Assembly: GCA_015057665.1 (NCBI GenBank)
Contig: SVDY01000004.1
Coordinates: forward strand, 91,853-155,852
From: Lachnospiraceae bacterium
Lineage (GTDB): Bacteria; Bacillota; Clostridia; Lachnospirales; Lachnospiraceae
DNA: 64,000 bases
Direction: 5' to 3'
The position numbers and the translations under genes are program-made. The notes under the pieces were generated by a model. It ran no database searches. It saw only the letters and a program-made list of their open reading frames with translations, and was not told where the DNA came from. Below, piece after piece: positions 26,882 through 35,096 of this stretch (positions are counted from its first letter, which is position 1; every line of letters begins with the position of its first letter).

Positions 26882-27181
26882 TTAGTCTACAAAGTTAAAT
26901 GCATCTTTGTTCTTTTCTTTGAAGATCTTGTATACTGCTTCTAATGTTTCAACATCGTCTACAGAGAGGAAGTTTTCCATTCCTTCTTCGTCAACTTCTA
27001 CAGCTAAGATAATTACTTCTGCGTCGATTACGTCTTCTACGGGAAGAAGTACTGCAAATTCTTCACCGTTATACTCGATTGCATCGATTACTTCATATTC
27101 GAATTCGTTACCTTCCTCGTCTGTAAGATTTAAAATGTTATCGAATTCTTCGTTCATGTTTTCATTTAACATATCTGTCAT
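26882..27181 (-). CDS. DUF1292-family protein (YrzB-like)
   Basis: 99 residues, very acidic; AGGAGG 5 nt before ATG. NILNLTDEEGNEFEYEVIDA and IEYNGEEFAVLLPVED are the typical DUF1292 opening, followed by the VIILAVEVDEEG strand and a C-terminal helix with LEAVYKIFKEKNKD. Small cytoplasmic protein of unknown function that is widespread in Firmicutes. Monocistronic, with its own terminator. Confidence 0.9.
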   Translation of the reverse strand: MTDMLNENMNEEFDNILNLTDEEGNEFEYEVIDAIEYNGEEFAVLLPVEDVIDAEVIILAVEVDEEGMENFLSVDDVETLEAVYKIFKEKNKDAFNFVD

Positions 27182-27303
27182 GTCTGCCTCCTATGATGTC
27201 TGTTCCCTGTACAATGACAGCAACAGTTTCTTTTTGATTTATCTATGACATCATAACAGTTGTCCTTTCTATTTGCAAGTGAAATTATTCTTACAATGAT
27301 TCT

Positions 27304-28305
27304 TTATCCCTGCCAGAATCTAGGCTGATATAACTGCTGAAACTTCATAACCGCAAATTTGTCTGTCATACCGGCAATATAATCGCAGACTGCCGTCTCC
27401 GTTCCATCCTTTTCTGCAATCAAACCATACTCTTCCGGAAGTTCATCCGGATTGGAAATATAATATTCAAACAAAGCTGCCAAAAGGCTTCTCGCTTTCT
27501 TCTCTTCTGAAATAGCTGCCGGATTGCGGTATACATTCTCAAACATAAACTTTCGAAGTCCCATCAATGCCTGAAATACGGAATCCGACATAAGAATATC
27601 GTTCTTACCCATGCTGTGAATAATAAGATCGTGAATCATGGTATTCAACCGTTCTCTCACACTATTGCCAAGCAGATCTGTATATTCCTTTGGCAGGTCT
27701 TCTTCTCTTAGGAGCTGTCCACGGATTGCATCATCAATATCATGGTTGATATAAGCAACCTTGTCACAGATACGGACAATCTTGCCTTCCAGTGTAGCAG
27801 GCATGGCCTTGGTCTGATGATTCACAATTCCGTTGCGGACTTCCCAGGTAAGGTTCAGTCCCTGTCCCTTCTTCTCTACTACATCAACAACACGGAGACT
27901 CTGGTCAGAATGCTCAAATCCTTTAGATGAAAGTTCATTCAGTTCTGCTTCTCCGGCATGTCCAAAAGGCGTATGACCAAGATCATGTCCTAAAGCGATT
28001 GCTTCTGTTAACTGTTCGTTGAGTCTTAATGCATTGGCACAGGTTCTTGCTATCTGTGCCACTTCTAAAGTGTGGGTAAGACGAGTTCTGTAATGATCTC
28101 CTTCCGGAGAAAGAAAAACCTGAGTCTTATCCTTCATTCTGCGAAAAGCTTTGGAATGGATGATTCGATCCCTGTCTCTCTGATAGCAGGTACGGACATC
28201 ACATTCATCATCTTCCTTCTGCCGTCCTCTGCTGTTCAGGCTTAAGGAAGCAAAAGGACTCAGATACTGCTGTTCCCATTCTTCCTGCATCTTGCGAATC
28301 TCCAT
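27304..28305 (-). CDS. dgt: Deoxyguanosinetriphosphate triphosphohydrolase-like HD protein
   Basis: 333 residues; AAAGGCGG before ATG. HD-domain metal motifs: R75 and H78 in RLTHTLEV, H107-D108 in LGHDLGHTPFGHAGE, and KVAYINHDIDDA near 182. The opening (YLSPFASLSLNSRGRQKEDD, RDRDRIIHSKAFRRMKDKTQ) is diagnostic for the dGTPase-like type 2 group. The family hydrolyses dNTPs to nucleosides and tripolyphosphate; the true substrate of this group is not certain. It is co-directional with and 15 nt after the sigma-like gene at 28321. In related genomes it usually precedes dnaG directly. Confidence 0.93.
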   Translation of the reverse strand: MEIRKMQEEWEQQYLSPFASLSLNSRGRQKEDDECDVRTCYQRDRDRIIHSKAFRRMKDKTQVFLSPEGDHYRTRLTHTLEVAQIARTCANALRLNEQLTEAIALGHDLGHTPFGHAGEAELNELSSKGFEHSDQSLRVVDVVEKKGQGLNLTWEVRNGIVNHQTKAMPATLEGKIVRICDKVAYINHDIDDAIRGQLLREEDLPKEYTDLLGNSVRERLNTMIHDLIIHSMGKNDILMSDSVFQALMGLRKFMFENVYRNPAAISEEKKARSLLAALFEYYISNPDELPEEYGLIAEKDGTETAVCDYIAGMTDKFAVMKFQQLYQPRFWQG

Positions 28306-28320
28306 ACTTACCGCCTTTCT

Positions 28321-29085
28321 CTAACTTCTTGTTGGCTCCTCTACTGTCACAGCGTCCAGGGAAATCTTCATAATCTGTCTTACCTGTTCTTCTGTGATAC
28401 CCATACGTTCTGCCAGTTCAGAAGGTGTTGCTTCTCTTTCTAATTCCTTGGCCATCTCAGTGGCAAGTTCGGAAAGCTCATTGGCACGGCTTGCCACCTT
28501 CTTGGCAGATATTGTCTCTCTGCTGTCTTCCACTAAGGCATCTTCAATGGCTTTATGAATGGCATTACTGATAAACTCATGGAATGTGACACCTGTAGAA
28601 AGTTCATATTCGTTCACACCCATTAACAATCCAATATTGCCTTCCTGAATCAAATCACCCATTGGAAGGTTCCGGCTCTTATATTCTTTGGCGATCTTTG
28701 TTACCAGTGTAAGATTGGATTCGATTAAAAGATCTCTCGCCTCCATGTCTCCATCCAGCATCTTACGGGCAACAAACTGCTCCTGATCCGGAGAAAGCTC
28801 ATTCTTATCCTTTAACTCATCCATATAGATCTTAACGATGGCACTTTCAACCTTATCTTCTTCCCTGAAGTCTTCTTCGGAAATCGGTTCATCCCAAAGT
28901 TCATAATCTTCAATAAATACACCCTGATCTACGACATAACGATAAATCATGGCACGCTGTCCTTCATCAAGATTCATGTCAGAGAAATAATCTCTAATCT
29001 CCTGTTTTGTCGTTCTGTTGTGATTGGTCTTGGCAATCTTCACAAAAGTAGTGAGATCCTGCAAGAACTTATTCTTATCTCCCAT
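28321..29085 (-). CDS. Sigma-70-like protein lacking region 4
   Basis: 254 residues; AAAGGACA before ATG. The N-terminus (LQDLTTFVKIAKTNHNRTTK, IRDYFSDMNLD) resembles sigma region 1.1. Region 1.2 (SAIVKIYMDELKDKNELSPD) and region 2 ([57 protein letters not shown]) follow. The C-terminus corresponds to region 3 (EREATPSELAERMGITEEQV, RQIMKISLDAVTVEEP) and then stops: there is no region 4, hence no -35-binding module. Possibly an extended -10-type sigma, or a modulator that competes with RpoD. It forms an operon with dgt. Confidence 0.85.
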   Translation of the reverse strand: MGDKNKFLQDLTTFVKIAKTNHNRTTKQEIRDYFSDMNLDEGQRAMIYRYVVDQGVFIEDYELWDEPISEEDFREEDKVESAIVKIYMDELKDKNELSPDQEQFVARKMLDGDMEARDLLIESNLTLVTKIAKEYKSRNLPMGDLIQEGNIGLLMGVNEYELSTGVTFHEFISNAIHKAIEDALVEDSRETISAKKVASRANELSELATEMAKELEREATPSELAERMGITEEQVRQIMKISLDAVTVEEPTRS

Positions 29086-29142
29086 GGTATTGTCCTTTCG
29101 TATATAAATATCATATGATCCGATAGTTCGATTTCTAATCCT

Positions 29143-29170
29143 ATTTTATCACTTTTGTCAGACAATACAA
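29143..29170 (-). promoter_or_regulatory. Promoter of the sigma-like/dgt operon
   Basis: On the minus strand TTGTAT (29170-29165), a 16-nt spacer and TAAAAT (29148-29143), 58 nt before the ATG at 29085. Confidence 0.5.
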
Positions 29171-29204
29171 GTATTGACATGAGAATCAGATAGACAATCC
29201 TATT

Positions 29205-29315
29205 CTATTCTTTTCTTATCTGATTTTTAATGGCATTCATCTCTTTGCTTAATTTGGCTATGATATCTGTCAATTCTGCAACTTTACCTGCCAGTCAAAC
29301 TGTACCCTTCTTCAT
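29205..29315 (-). pseudogene. Disrupted small coiled-coil ORF
   Basis: On the minus strand an ATG (29315) followed by six codons, a TGA, then 29 sense codons reading LAGKVAELTDIIAKLSKEMN and AIKNQIRKE before TAG. The second part has coding-like amphipathic heptads, but no good ribosome binding site or alternative start exists after the TGA. Probably a remnant; selenocysteine decoding is unlikely. Confidence 0.3.
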
Positions 29316-29332
29316 TCCTATCTTTTTCAGTT

Positions 29333-30205
29333 TTACCAGCAAAGAACCTCATGTCCTTCTTCCGTCACAAGAACCATAATCTCCCACTGTGCTGACGGCA
29401 TATCGTCTTCTGTATAAACGGTCCATCCGTTATCTTCGTCGATGAATACTTCATCACAGCCCATATTCACCATAGGTTCAATGGTAAATATCATACCAGG
29501 AGCCATGACCATCTCGGTTCCCTTCGGTGTTACATAACAAACGTATGGGTCTTCATGGAATTCAAGGCCGACGCCATGACCGCCGATATCCGGTACTACC
29601 GTATATCCATTGGCATTGGCATGTTCGTTGATTGCATAGCCCACATCTCCAAGAAATCCCCAAGGTTTTACTTCTGCAAGACCCTTTTCCACACATTCCT
29701 TTGCTACATCCACAAGTCTTTTCATTTCTTCGTGAACTTGGCCGATACAGAACATGCGGGAAGAGTCAGAATAGTATCCGTTATAAATCGTGGAAACATC
29801 TACATTGATGATATCTCCTTCTTCTAAAATGATATCATCATCCGGGATTCCGTGACAAACTTCATTATTAAGGGAAGTACAGACACTCTTAGGGAATCCT
29901 TCAAAACCAAGAGGCGCCGGTATCCCGCCACGCAGTGTGGTCTGTTCATATACCCAGCGGTCAATATCACCTGTTGACACACCGGCCTCTATATGTTCTG
30001 CTACATAGTCGAGAACTGCCATATTGATAGCACAGCTCTCTTTAATCTTCTCGATCTGTTCCGGCGTTTTGATAATCTCTCTGTCCGGAATGATATGTCC
30101 TTCTTCCTCGAGTCTTTTTAACTTTTCATCAAAATGCATATGACACTGTTTATATTTTTTTCCGCTTCCGCACCAGCATGGAGCGTTTCGTTCTAATAAT
30201 TCCAT
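29333..30205 (-). CDS. map: Methionine aminopeptidase with N-terminal SEC-C zinc motif
   Basis: 290 residues. N-terminal SEC-C motif CWCGSGKKYKQCH (residues 10-22) binds zinc and probably docks the enzyme at the ribosome. The catalytic pita-bread domain follows from ~45: metal ligands in INVDVSTIYNGYYSDSSRMF, HGVGLEFHEDP, FTIEPMVNMG and AQWEIMVLVTEEGHEVL (two Asp, one His, two Glu). Specificity His in NNEVCHGIP. It removes the initiator methionine from nascent chains. Monocistronic. Confidence 0.95.
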   Translation of the reverse strand: MELLERNAPCWCGSGKKYKQCHMHFDEKLKRLEEEGHIIPDREIIKTPEQIEKIKESCAINMAVLDYVAEHIEAGVSTGDIDRWVYEQTTLRGGIPAPLGFEGFPKSVCTSLNNEVCHGIPDDDIILEEGDIINVDVSTIYNGYYSDSSRMFCIGQVHEEMKRLVDVAKECVEKGLAEVKPWGFLGDVGYAINEHANANGYTVVPDIGGHGVGLEFHEDPYVCYVTPKGTEMVMAPGMIFTIEPMVNMGCDEVFIDEDNGWTVYTEDDMPSAQWEIMVLVTEEGHEVLCW

Positions 30206-30268
30206 ATTCTACCTGCTTTCTTTTCACGTCCTGTTCTCTAATTATCAATTTACAGTTGCAGTATACCA

Positions 30269-30297
30269 AAAGGGCGTCACATAATGCAACGCCCTTT
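30269..30297 (-). terminator. Terminator-like hairpin after ribU
   Basis: AAAGGGCGT (30269-30277) pairs with ACGCCCTTT (30289-30297); only a short T-run follows on the minus strand. Confidence 0.65.
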
Positions 30298-30336
30298 CTC
30301 ATATTCCTGTTTTAATTATTTTTTCATATTCCTAAA

Positions 30337-30930
30337 TTACACTCTGTCTTTCAATGCTTTATACAAGAAGAAAGATACAATAGAGATAATAATACCTTTC
30401 ACCACATTAAATGGTGTAATTCCAATCATTACCAGTTTGGCCAGGTTATCGATGGATGGAATTGTTGCCTGAACCATTCCCATAACTGCTTCTTCTCCAA
30501 AGAGTCCCAGATAAAGAGGTACCGTAATAAAGTAATTTGTAAACATGCCCATAAGTGCAAGACCGATGGTGCCTGCAACAAATCCTACAATAAGGCCTTT
30601 ATTTGATTTACTCTTCTTCGCAATCAGTCCAAGAGGAATTACAAATCCAAGAGAAACCATAAAGTTTGATAATTCTCCGGACATTCCTGTACTTGTTGCT
30701 GTCAGATGAAGAACATTCTTAATTAATTCAACTAAAACGCCGGATACGGGACCATAAATAATGGCTACAATTGCTGCCGGAACATCACTGACTTCCAGTT
30801 CAAGGAATCCAAGATAGGAAACCGGTAATTTGACAAACATTAATACAAATGAAATGGCTGCGCAAATTCCGATGATTGCGATTTGTTTGGTGGATACCTG
30901 GTTTGTTCTGCTCATTGTTGCTGTACTCAT
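30337..30930 (-). CDS. ribU: Riboflavin ECF transporter substrate-binding protein RibU
   Basis: 197 residues from ATG 30930 (GGAG 9 nt upstream); an ATG three codons earlier abuts the ribosome binding site. Six membrane segments typical of ECF S components. Opening SRTNQVSTKQIAIIGICAAI, then KLPVSYLGFLELEVSDVPA, the conserved RibU segment, and AIIYGPVSGVLVELIKNVLH. It captures riboflavin and works with the shared EcfA/EcfT energy module encoded elsewhere. Expression is controlled by the FMN riboswitch and terminator upstream. A partial copy of its 5' end lies at 33608-33750. Confidence 0.95.
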   Translation of the reverse strand: MSTATMSRTNQVSTKQIAIIGICAAISFVLMFVKLPVSYLGFLELEVSDVPAAIVAIIYGPVSGVLVELIKNVLHLTATSTGMSGELSNFMVSLGFVIPLGLIAKKSKSNKGLIVGFVAGTIGLALMGMFTNYFITVPLYLGLFGEEAVMGMVQATIPSIDNLAKLVMIGITPFNVVKGIIISIVSFFLYKALKDRV

Positions 30931-31040
30931 ACTTAACATCTCCTGTTCTTAAAAGTGTGTGTGTTGGGTCAAGGATTTGTTCTTATTGAATTTTTGAAGA
31001 TATGTGGCGTTGGAGAAATATTAATTATGTATATTCGGAA

Positions 31041-31081
31041 AAACAAAAAAGCCCTGAATACAGAAAAATTGCATTCAGGGC
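31041..31081 (-). terminator. Riboswitch-controlled terminator
   Basis: On the minus strand GCCCTGAAT (31081-31073) pairs with ATTCAGGGC (31059-31051), followed by TTTTTTG. It lies between the FMN aptamer and ribU, as expected for transcriptional attenuation. Confidence 0.92.
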
Positions 31082-31108
31082 ATATACACAATAAAAAACT
31101 CTAACTTG

Positions 31109-31223
31109 TCTTCTCTCATCCAGACTATACTGTCGGTTCCGGAATTCCTATTGGTCACCGGATCAGCCTTACGGCTCGCGGACTTTACCGCCGGTGGGGA
31201 GTTTCACCCCGCCCTGAAGAACG
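31109..31223 (-). promoter_or_regulatory. FMN riboswitch (RFN element)
   Basis: On the minus strand the hallmark conserved blocks are present in order: TTCAGGGCGGGGTGAAACTC, CCCACCGGCGGTAAAGTCCG, CGAGCCGTAAGGCTGATCCG, GTCTGGATGAGAGAAGA. The six-helix aptamer binds FMN and stops ribU transcription at the downstream terminator. Confidence 0.97.
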
Positions 31224-31241
31224 TTTCCTATTTACAGAGCT

Positions 31242-31270
31242 ATTATATAATAGATATAGAATAGACACAA
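31242..31270 (-). promoter_or_regulatory. Promoter of ribU
   Basis: TTGTGT (31270-31265), 17-nt spacer, TATAAT (31247-31242) on the minus strand, just upstream of the riboswitch. Confidence 0.8.
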
Positions 31271-31414
31271 GTAATTTTTACTACATTTTTAAAAAATTTT
31301 ATTAATTTTTGCATAATTCAAACATTTTTCTTTCCGGGCAAGTCCGCTCAGTCGGACTCAAGCGAGATTTGCATCGTGCTTACACAACAATTTATCTCTT
31401 GCGCACCTCTGGGC

Positions 31415-31852
31415 TTATAAAAGAGTTCTCATCTCTACATGAGGAATGCCATCTTCCATAAACTCATCGGACGTCACTCTAAATCCTGCCTTTTCATAAA
31501 AACCAACCGCATAACACTGTGCCTCGATGCATACTTCTCTGGCCTTTAAATATTCTTTTGCAGCAGCCAATCCTTCTCTTAGAATTCTAATTCCCACACC
31601 GGTTCCTCTGGCAGTTGTCAGAACTCTTCCAATTTGAGCCAGCTTTTCTTCCGGGTTCTTCATAAAAATTCGAAGATAGGCATGAATTTTCCCGTCTTTT
31701 TCAAAGAAAACATGGATGCTATTCTTATCTTTTTCATCAAGATCCTGATAGACACAATTTTGTTCCACTACGAAGACTTCTGCCCGCACTTTTAAGATTT
31801 CATAAAGTTCTTCTGTAGTAAGTTCCTGAAATGTTTTTATCATAAATTTCAT
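31415..31852 (-). CDS. GNAT N-acetyltransferase, ElaA-like
   Basis: 145 residues; AGGAG 6 nt before ATG. ElaA-type signatures: LYEILKVRAEVFVVEQNCVY then LDEKDKNSIHVFF; acetyl-CoA loop QIGRVLTTARGTGVGIRIL; and the end FYEKAGFRVTSDEFMEDGIP, HVEMRTLL. The acceptor substrate is unknown. Single gene. A diverged fragment of a similar protein's C-terminus is at 63559-63627. Confidence 0.9.
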   Translation of the reverse strand: MKFMIKTFQELTTEELYEILKVRAEVFVVEQNCVYQDLDEKDKNSIHVFFEKDGKIHAYLRIFMKNPEEKLAQIGRVLTTARGTGVGIRILREGLAAAKEYLKAREVCIEAQCYAVGFYEKAGFRVTSDEFMEDGIPHVEMRTLL

Positions 31853-31861
31853 AAATCTACT

Positions 31862-31969
31862 CCTGCTTCAAGATCATCTCAAGCACCCGCTTCGCACAGA
31901 CGCATATTTCTTCTCTCGTAAGCGCACCTTTGTCCACTGCCTCAAGCAATCTATCCGGTTGGAGGTTCT
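31862..31969 (-). pseudogene. Remnant of a glycoside hydrolase family 3 C-terminus (probable)
   Basis: After an in-frame TAG, 35 sense codons read LQPDRLLEAVDKGALTREEI then CVCAKRVLEMILKQE and a stop, directly upstream of the GNAT gene. This is the pattern seen at the C-terminal end of the catalytic domain in clostridial family 3 beta-glucosidases, where a helix pair ends in R-x-L. No upstream part of such a gene is present, so it is a decayed fragment. Family call is from memory and tentative. An unrelated 30-codon open frame precedes it. Confidence 0.35.
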
Positions 31970-32072
31970 ATTCCGTTTAAGGTGCTGATATCCTGTGGTT
32001 CTAACACATTTTGGGGATGATTCTTCTCATTTTCTTGTTCCTTCCCTCAGTGTATCTGTTTCGTGATAATTA

Positions 32073-32771
32073 CTACTCCATTATACTCCCATCTGTCGAA
32101 ATTGTCACTACGTTCCAAGGAATGAACTTACCGCTTGCCTGAAGTGCCCTTTTAACTGCGTTCTCAATTCCTCCACAACAAGGAACGATCATGCGAACTA
32201 CTGTAACGCTCTTAATATCATTAAGTCTGATAATCTCTGTCAGTTTCTCTGCGTAATCTCCCGAATCAAGCTTAGGACAACCGATTAAAGTAACTCGGTT
32301 TCTCATGAATTGATGATGGAAATTCCCATATGCATATGCGGTACAATCAGCTGCAATCAACAGATTGGCACCATCAAAATATGGAGCCTGCACCGGCGCA
32401 AGTTTAATCTGAACAGGCCACTGAGCAAGGTGGGTTTTCACTTCTGTATTCGGTACAGAGCATGGCTGAACTTCTCTTTTTAATGCTCTCGCTTCTGTTC
32501 CGGGACAACCGCATGGAAGTGTTGCCGCCTCTTTTTCTTTCTTGGAAGCTAATACTGCCGCTTCATCATAGGCAGGAGCTTCTCTCTCCTCGAAAGAAAT
32601 GGCATCCATCGGACATGCCGGAAGGCAATCGCCTAATCCATCACAGTAATTTTCTTTCGTAAGTTTTGCCTTTCCGTCAATCATCTCAATGGCGCCTTCG
32701 TGGCAGGCTGCTGCGCATGCCCCGCAGCCGTTACATTTTGCTTCATCAATTTTTATAATTCTACGTATCAT
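32073..32771 (-). CDS. Two-cluster 4Fe-4S ferredoxin-domain protein
   Basis: 232 residues from ATG 32771 (AGGAGG 7 nt upstream; the 25 open codons further up are non-coding). Two 4Fe-4S motifs: CNGCGACAAACHEGAI (residues ~13-28) and CDGLGDCLPACPMDAI (~43-58). The second has a spacing variant, C-x4-C-x3-CP. A linker with CGCPGTEA and the C-terminal domain LLIAADCTAYAYGNFHHQFM, LIGCPKLDS, MIVPCCGGIENAV follow. The same architecture is common next to Crp/Fnr regulators in anaerobes, often near hybrid cluster protein genes. Probably an electron carrier for nitrosative or oxidative stress; not proven. Confidence 0.88.
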   Translation of the reverse strand: MIRRIIKIDEAKCNGCGACAAACHEGAIEMIDGKAKLTKENYCDGLGDCLPACPMDAISFEEREAPAYDEAAVLASKKEKEAATLPCGCPGTEARALKREVQPCSVPNTEVKTHLAQWPVQIKLAPVQAPYFDGANLLIAADCTAYAYGNFHHQFMRNRVTLIGCPKLDSGDYAEKLTEIIRLNDIKSVTVVRMIVPCCGGIENAVKRALQASGKFIPWNVVTISTDGSIME

Positions 32772-32866
32772 TCTGATTCCTCCTAATTCTTTGTGATGTT
32801 CTGTCTTTATTTGTACAGGTATCAATACTGTTTTTGTCTTTGACATACTGACATCATGTTCAAATC

Positions 32867-32895
32867 TTGTTTTCTTTTTACAACTGCATTATAAT
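32867..32895 (+). promoter_or_regulatory. Promoter of the Crp/Fnr regulator with overlapping dyad
   Basis: TTGTTT (32867-32872), 17-nt spacer, TATAAT (32890-32895). ACAACTG (32880-32886) and CAGTTGT (32914-32920) are an inverted repeat across the -10 region, a candidate autoregulatory site. Confidence 0.65.
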
Positions 32896-32941
32896 ATAAT
32901 AAATCAAACAATTCAGTTGTATTTCCAACAAAGGAGTTATC

Positions 32942-33601
32942 ATGGAACGCTATATTCACATTTTAAAACACACACAATTATTTGCAGGAATTGGGGAAAC
33001 TGAGATATCCGCCATGCTAAACTGTCTTCAGGCGACTCTTCGCACTTATAAAAAAGGGGACTATGTTTTCAGAGAAGGAGAACGACTTGATAAAATCACT
33101 GTTCTTGTAGATGGAAAACTCCTCATCCAGAAAGACGATTTTTGGGGCAACCGAAGTATTGTCAATGTGATTCGAATCGGAGAAATGTTCGGAGAAGCTT
33201 ACATTGCTCCTGAAAGCGGTTCTATCTTAAATGATGTAATTGCAGAGGAAAACAGTGTCGTGATTTTTTTTGACGTTCACAGAATTCTTACTACATGTCC
33301 TTCCGCCTGCCGCTTTCATTCCATGATTATAGAGAATCTGTTTTTCGCTATTTCTGAAAAGAACAGAAAGCTGGTTCAAAAGATTGGGCATATCTCAAAG
33401 AGAACCACCCGGGCGAAACTTTTATCTTATCTGTCTGAGGAATCAAAGCTCCATAACAGCAATCATTTTACTATTCCTTTTAACCGGCAGCAGTTAGCGG
33501 ATTTTCTGTCTGTGGACCGGAGTGCTATGTCCAATGAGCTCGGTAAAATGAGGGATGAAGGATTGATTTTATTTGATAAAAATGAATTTACTTTACTATA
33601 G
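32942..33601 (+). CDS. Crp/Fnr-family transcription regulator
   Basis: 219 residues; AAAGGAG 6 nt before ATG. N-terminal cyclic-nucleotide-type beta-barrel (residues ~10-120: KKGDYVFREGERLDKITVLV, IGEMFGEAYIAPESG), long dimer helix, and a C-terminal winged helix with NRQQLADFLSVDRSAMSNEL. No N-terminal cysteine cluster of the Fnr type is present, so it senses something other than O2 through [4Fe-4S]. It is divergent from the ferredoxin-type gene with about 170 nt between the starts, the layout usual for a regulator and its target. Confidence 0.92.
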   Translation: MERYIHILKHTQLFAGIGETEISAMLNCLQATLRTYKKGDYVFREGERLDKITVLVDGKLLIQKDDFWGNRSIVNVIRIGEMFGEAYIAPESGSILNDVIAEENSVVIFFDVHRILTTCPSACRFHSMIIENLFFAISEKNRKLVQKIGHISKRTTRAKLLSYLSEESKLHNSNHFTIPFNRQQLADFLSVDRSAMSNELGKMRDEGLILFDKNEFTLL

Positions 33602-33607
33602 CAAAAA

Positions 33608-33750
33608 GCTGCCGGAACATCACTGACTTCCAATTCAAGGAATCCAAGATAGGAAACCGGGAATTTGACAAATATTAATACAAATAAAATGGATGCACAA
33701 ATTCCGATGATTGCGATTTGTTTCGTGGATACCTGGTTAGTTCTGCTCAT
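33608..33750 (-). pseudogene. Partial duplicate of the ribU 5' end
   Basis: 143 bp match the ribU segment 30773-30915 with 8 mismatches by eye (about 94% identity). It encodes MSRTNQVSTKQIAIIGICAS onward to LEVSDVPAA, then the match stops and the frame runs into the 3' end of the Crp/Fnr gene. It lacks the FMN riboswitch. Same orientation as ribU, so the two copies are direct repeats around a 2.7-kb segment. Confidence 0.9.
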
Positions 33751-35077
33751 TCCTGCTGACAAGACATTCTCTCGATACTTCGTTCATAAAATTCAAAATA
33801 TTGACTTGCTTTCTAATATTCCGAAATACCGCTTCCGGCATGCGGGTCAGATTTAGAACAAAATCTTTCGGCAGATCTGCCTTTTCTAAAAATGTCTCTT
33901 TTTCCATCAGATTACGTGACAGGGCATGGTCAAAAATCGCCGTTCCCGGATAACACTGTACCATATTGATTGTCAGATTATATTTTTCCCTGTTGGCAGC
34001 ATACCAGTCCATGGATTTCTTTGCCGTTTCTTCTGTTTCTGCTATGTCTCCAATAATGATATTTCCACTGGTTGGAATATGATTTTTTGTTATGAGAAGC
34101 AAAGCATCCTCAATCTGTTTAAACTTAAGCTTTTTCCCCATGCTTTCCAGCACAATATCCGATGCAGATTCAATACCGACAGAAAGATTGGTACATCCAT
34201 ACTCTTTGAATAACCGAAGCTTTTCTTCTGTAACAGTATCCGCACGAGTCTGGGCATTAAAGGATATCCCTTTTTCTTTTATCATCCGAAGCAAAGGTTT
34301 CAAACTGTCTATTCGAACGCCAAACAGCTCATCTAAGAAAAAGAGATGTTTGATATCATATAACTCTTTCGCCTGTTCAATTTCTTTTATGACAGCCTCC
34401 GTTCCTCGAACACGGTACTTTCTTCCACTGGTATGAAAGCAGAAGCTGCACTGAAAAGGGCAGGAACGGCTTAAAAGAATGGGATAAACTCCACTCTTTT
34501 CTATCGTCTTTTCAAACTCCGGAAATACAGTAAAATCCGGCAGACTTAATTCATCAAGATCTTCAATATCTTTATATTCATTTTTTATAATCTGTCTTTC
34601 TTCATTTTTATAAACCAGTCCGGGAATATCTCCATATTTATCTGGTTCTCCGATACAGGAAACCAGCAGGGGAAGGGATTCATCCCCCTCTCCCATAATT
34701 CCAAAATCTGCAGGAATATGTGCCATAACATAATCCGGGTCTGCTGTGACCAATCCCCCGCCGATAACAACATACACTTGCGGATAATTCTCTTTTAAAA
34801 AAGCAACTATGGACTTTATCCTTTTGTAATCCACTGAAAGACCGCTGATACAAAATATATCCGCCTGTCTCTCTTCTATACAATCTGAGAGTTTTTTTAA
34901 AAAAATGTCCGGACTTCTATAATATTCTTCTGTATCAAACAGATAGGAACTTACCCGATTGTCCGGATTTCTTTTTAATGCTGAAGCACAATATACAATT
35001 CCAAGGGGCAGTAAATAAGGGTTATTCCTTCTGTCACTTTCTCCTGAAAAAACAGAACATACTATATTCTTACCCAT
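33737..35077 (-). CDS. B12-binding-type radical SAM enzyme
   Basis: 446 residues; GAAGGAG before ATG. N-terminal Rossmann-like cobalamin-binding-type domain (residues ~1-145; VVIGGGLVTADPDYVMAHIP, EGDESLPLL), with no classic DxHxxG, as in many members. Radical SAM motif SRSCPFQCSFC (C206, C210, C213) and barrel elements (HLFFLDELFG, TNLSVGIESASD, SGNIIIGDIAETEE). Last gene of the putative RiPP locus, after a 19-residue peptide gene and a palindrome. Its final codons (about RNEQN) run into the ribU duplicate, so the original end was probably replaced. The family includes methyltransferases and ring-forming enzymes; the substrate is inferred to be the peptide. Confidence 0.88.
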   Translation of the reverse strand: MGKNIVCSVFSGESDRRNNPYLLPLGIVYCASALKRNPDNRVSSYLFDTEEYYRSPDIFLKKLSDCIEERQADIFCISGLSVDYKRIKSIVAFLKENYPQVYVVIGGGLVTADPDYVMAHIPADFGIMGEGDESLPLLVSCIGEPDKYGDIPGLVYKNEERQIIKNEYKDIEDLDELSLPDFTVFPEFEKTIEKSGVYPILLSRSCPFQCSFCFHTSGRKYRVRGTEAVIKEIEQAKELYDIKHLFFLDELFGVRIDSLKPLLRMIKEKGISFNAQTRADTVTEEKLRLFKEYGCTNLSVGIESASDIVLESMGKKLKFKQIEDALLLITKNHIPTSGNIIIGDIAETEETAKKSMDWYAANREKYNLTINMVQCYPGTAIFDHALSRNLMEKETFLEKADLPKDFVLNLTRMPEAVFRNIRKQVNILNFMNEVSRECLVSRNEQN

Positions 35078-35096
35078 CTTATCTCCTTCCGGAACA

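Noticed and set aside
29205..29315. Selenoprotein with in-frame TGA
   Set aside because: No SECIS-like hairpin is evident after the TGA and the preceding six codons have no ribosome binding site; a decayed ORF is simpler.
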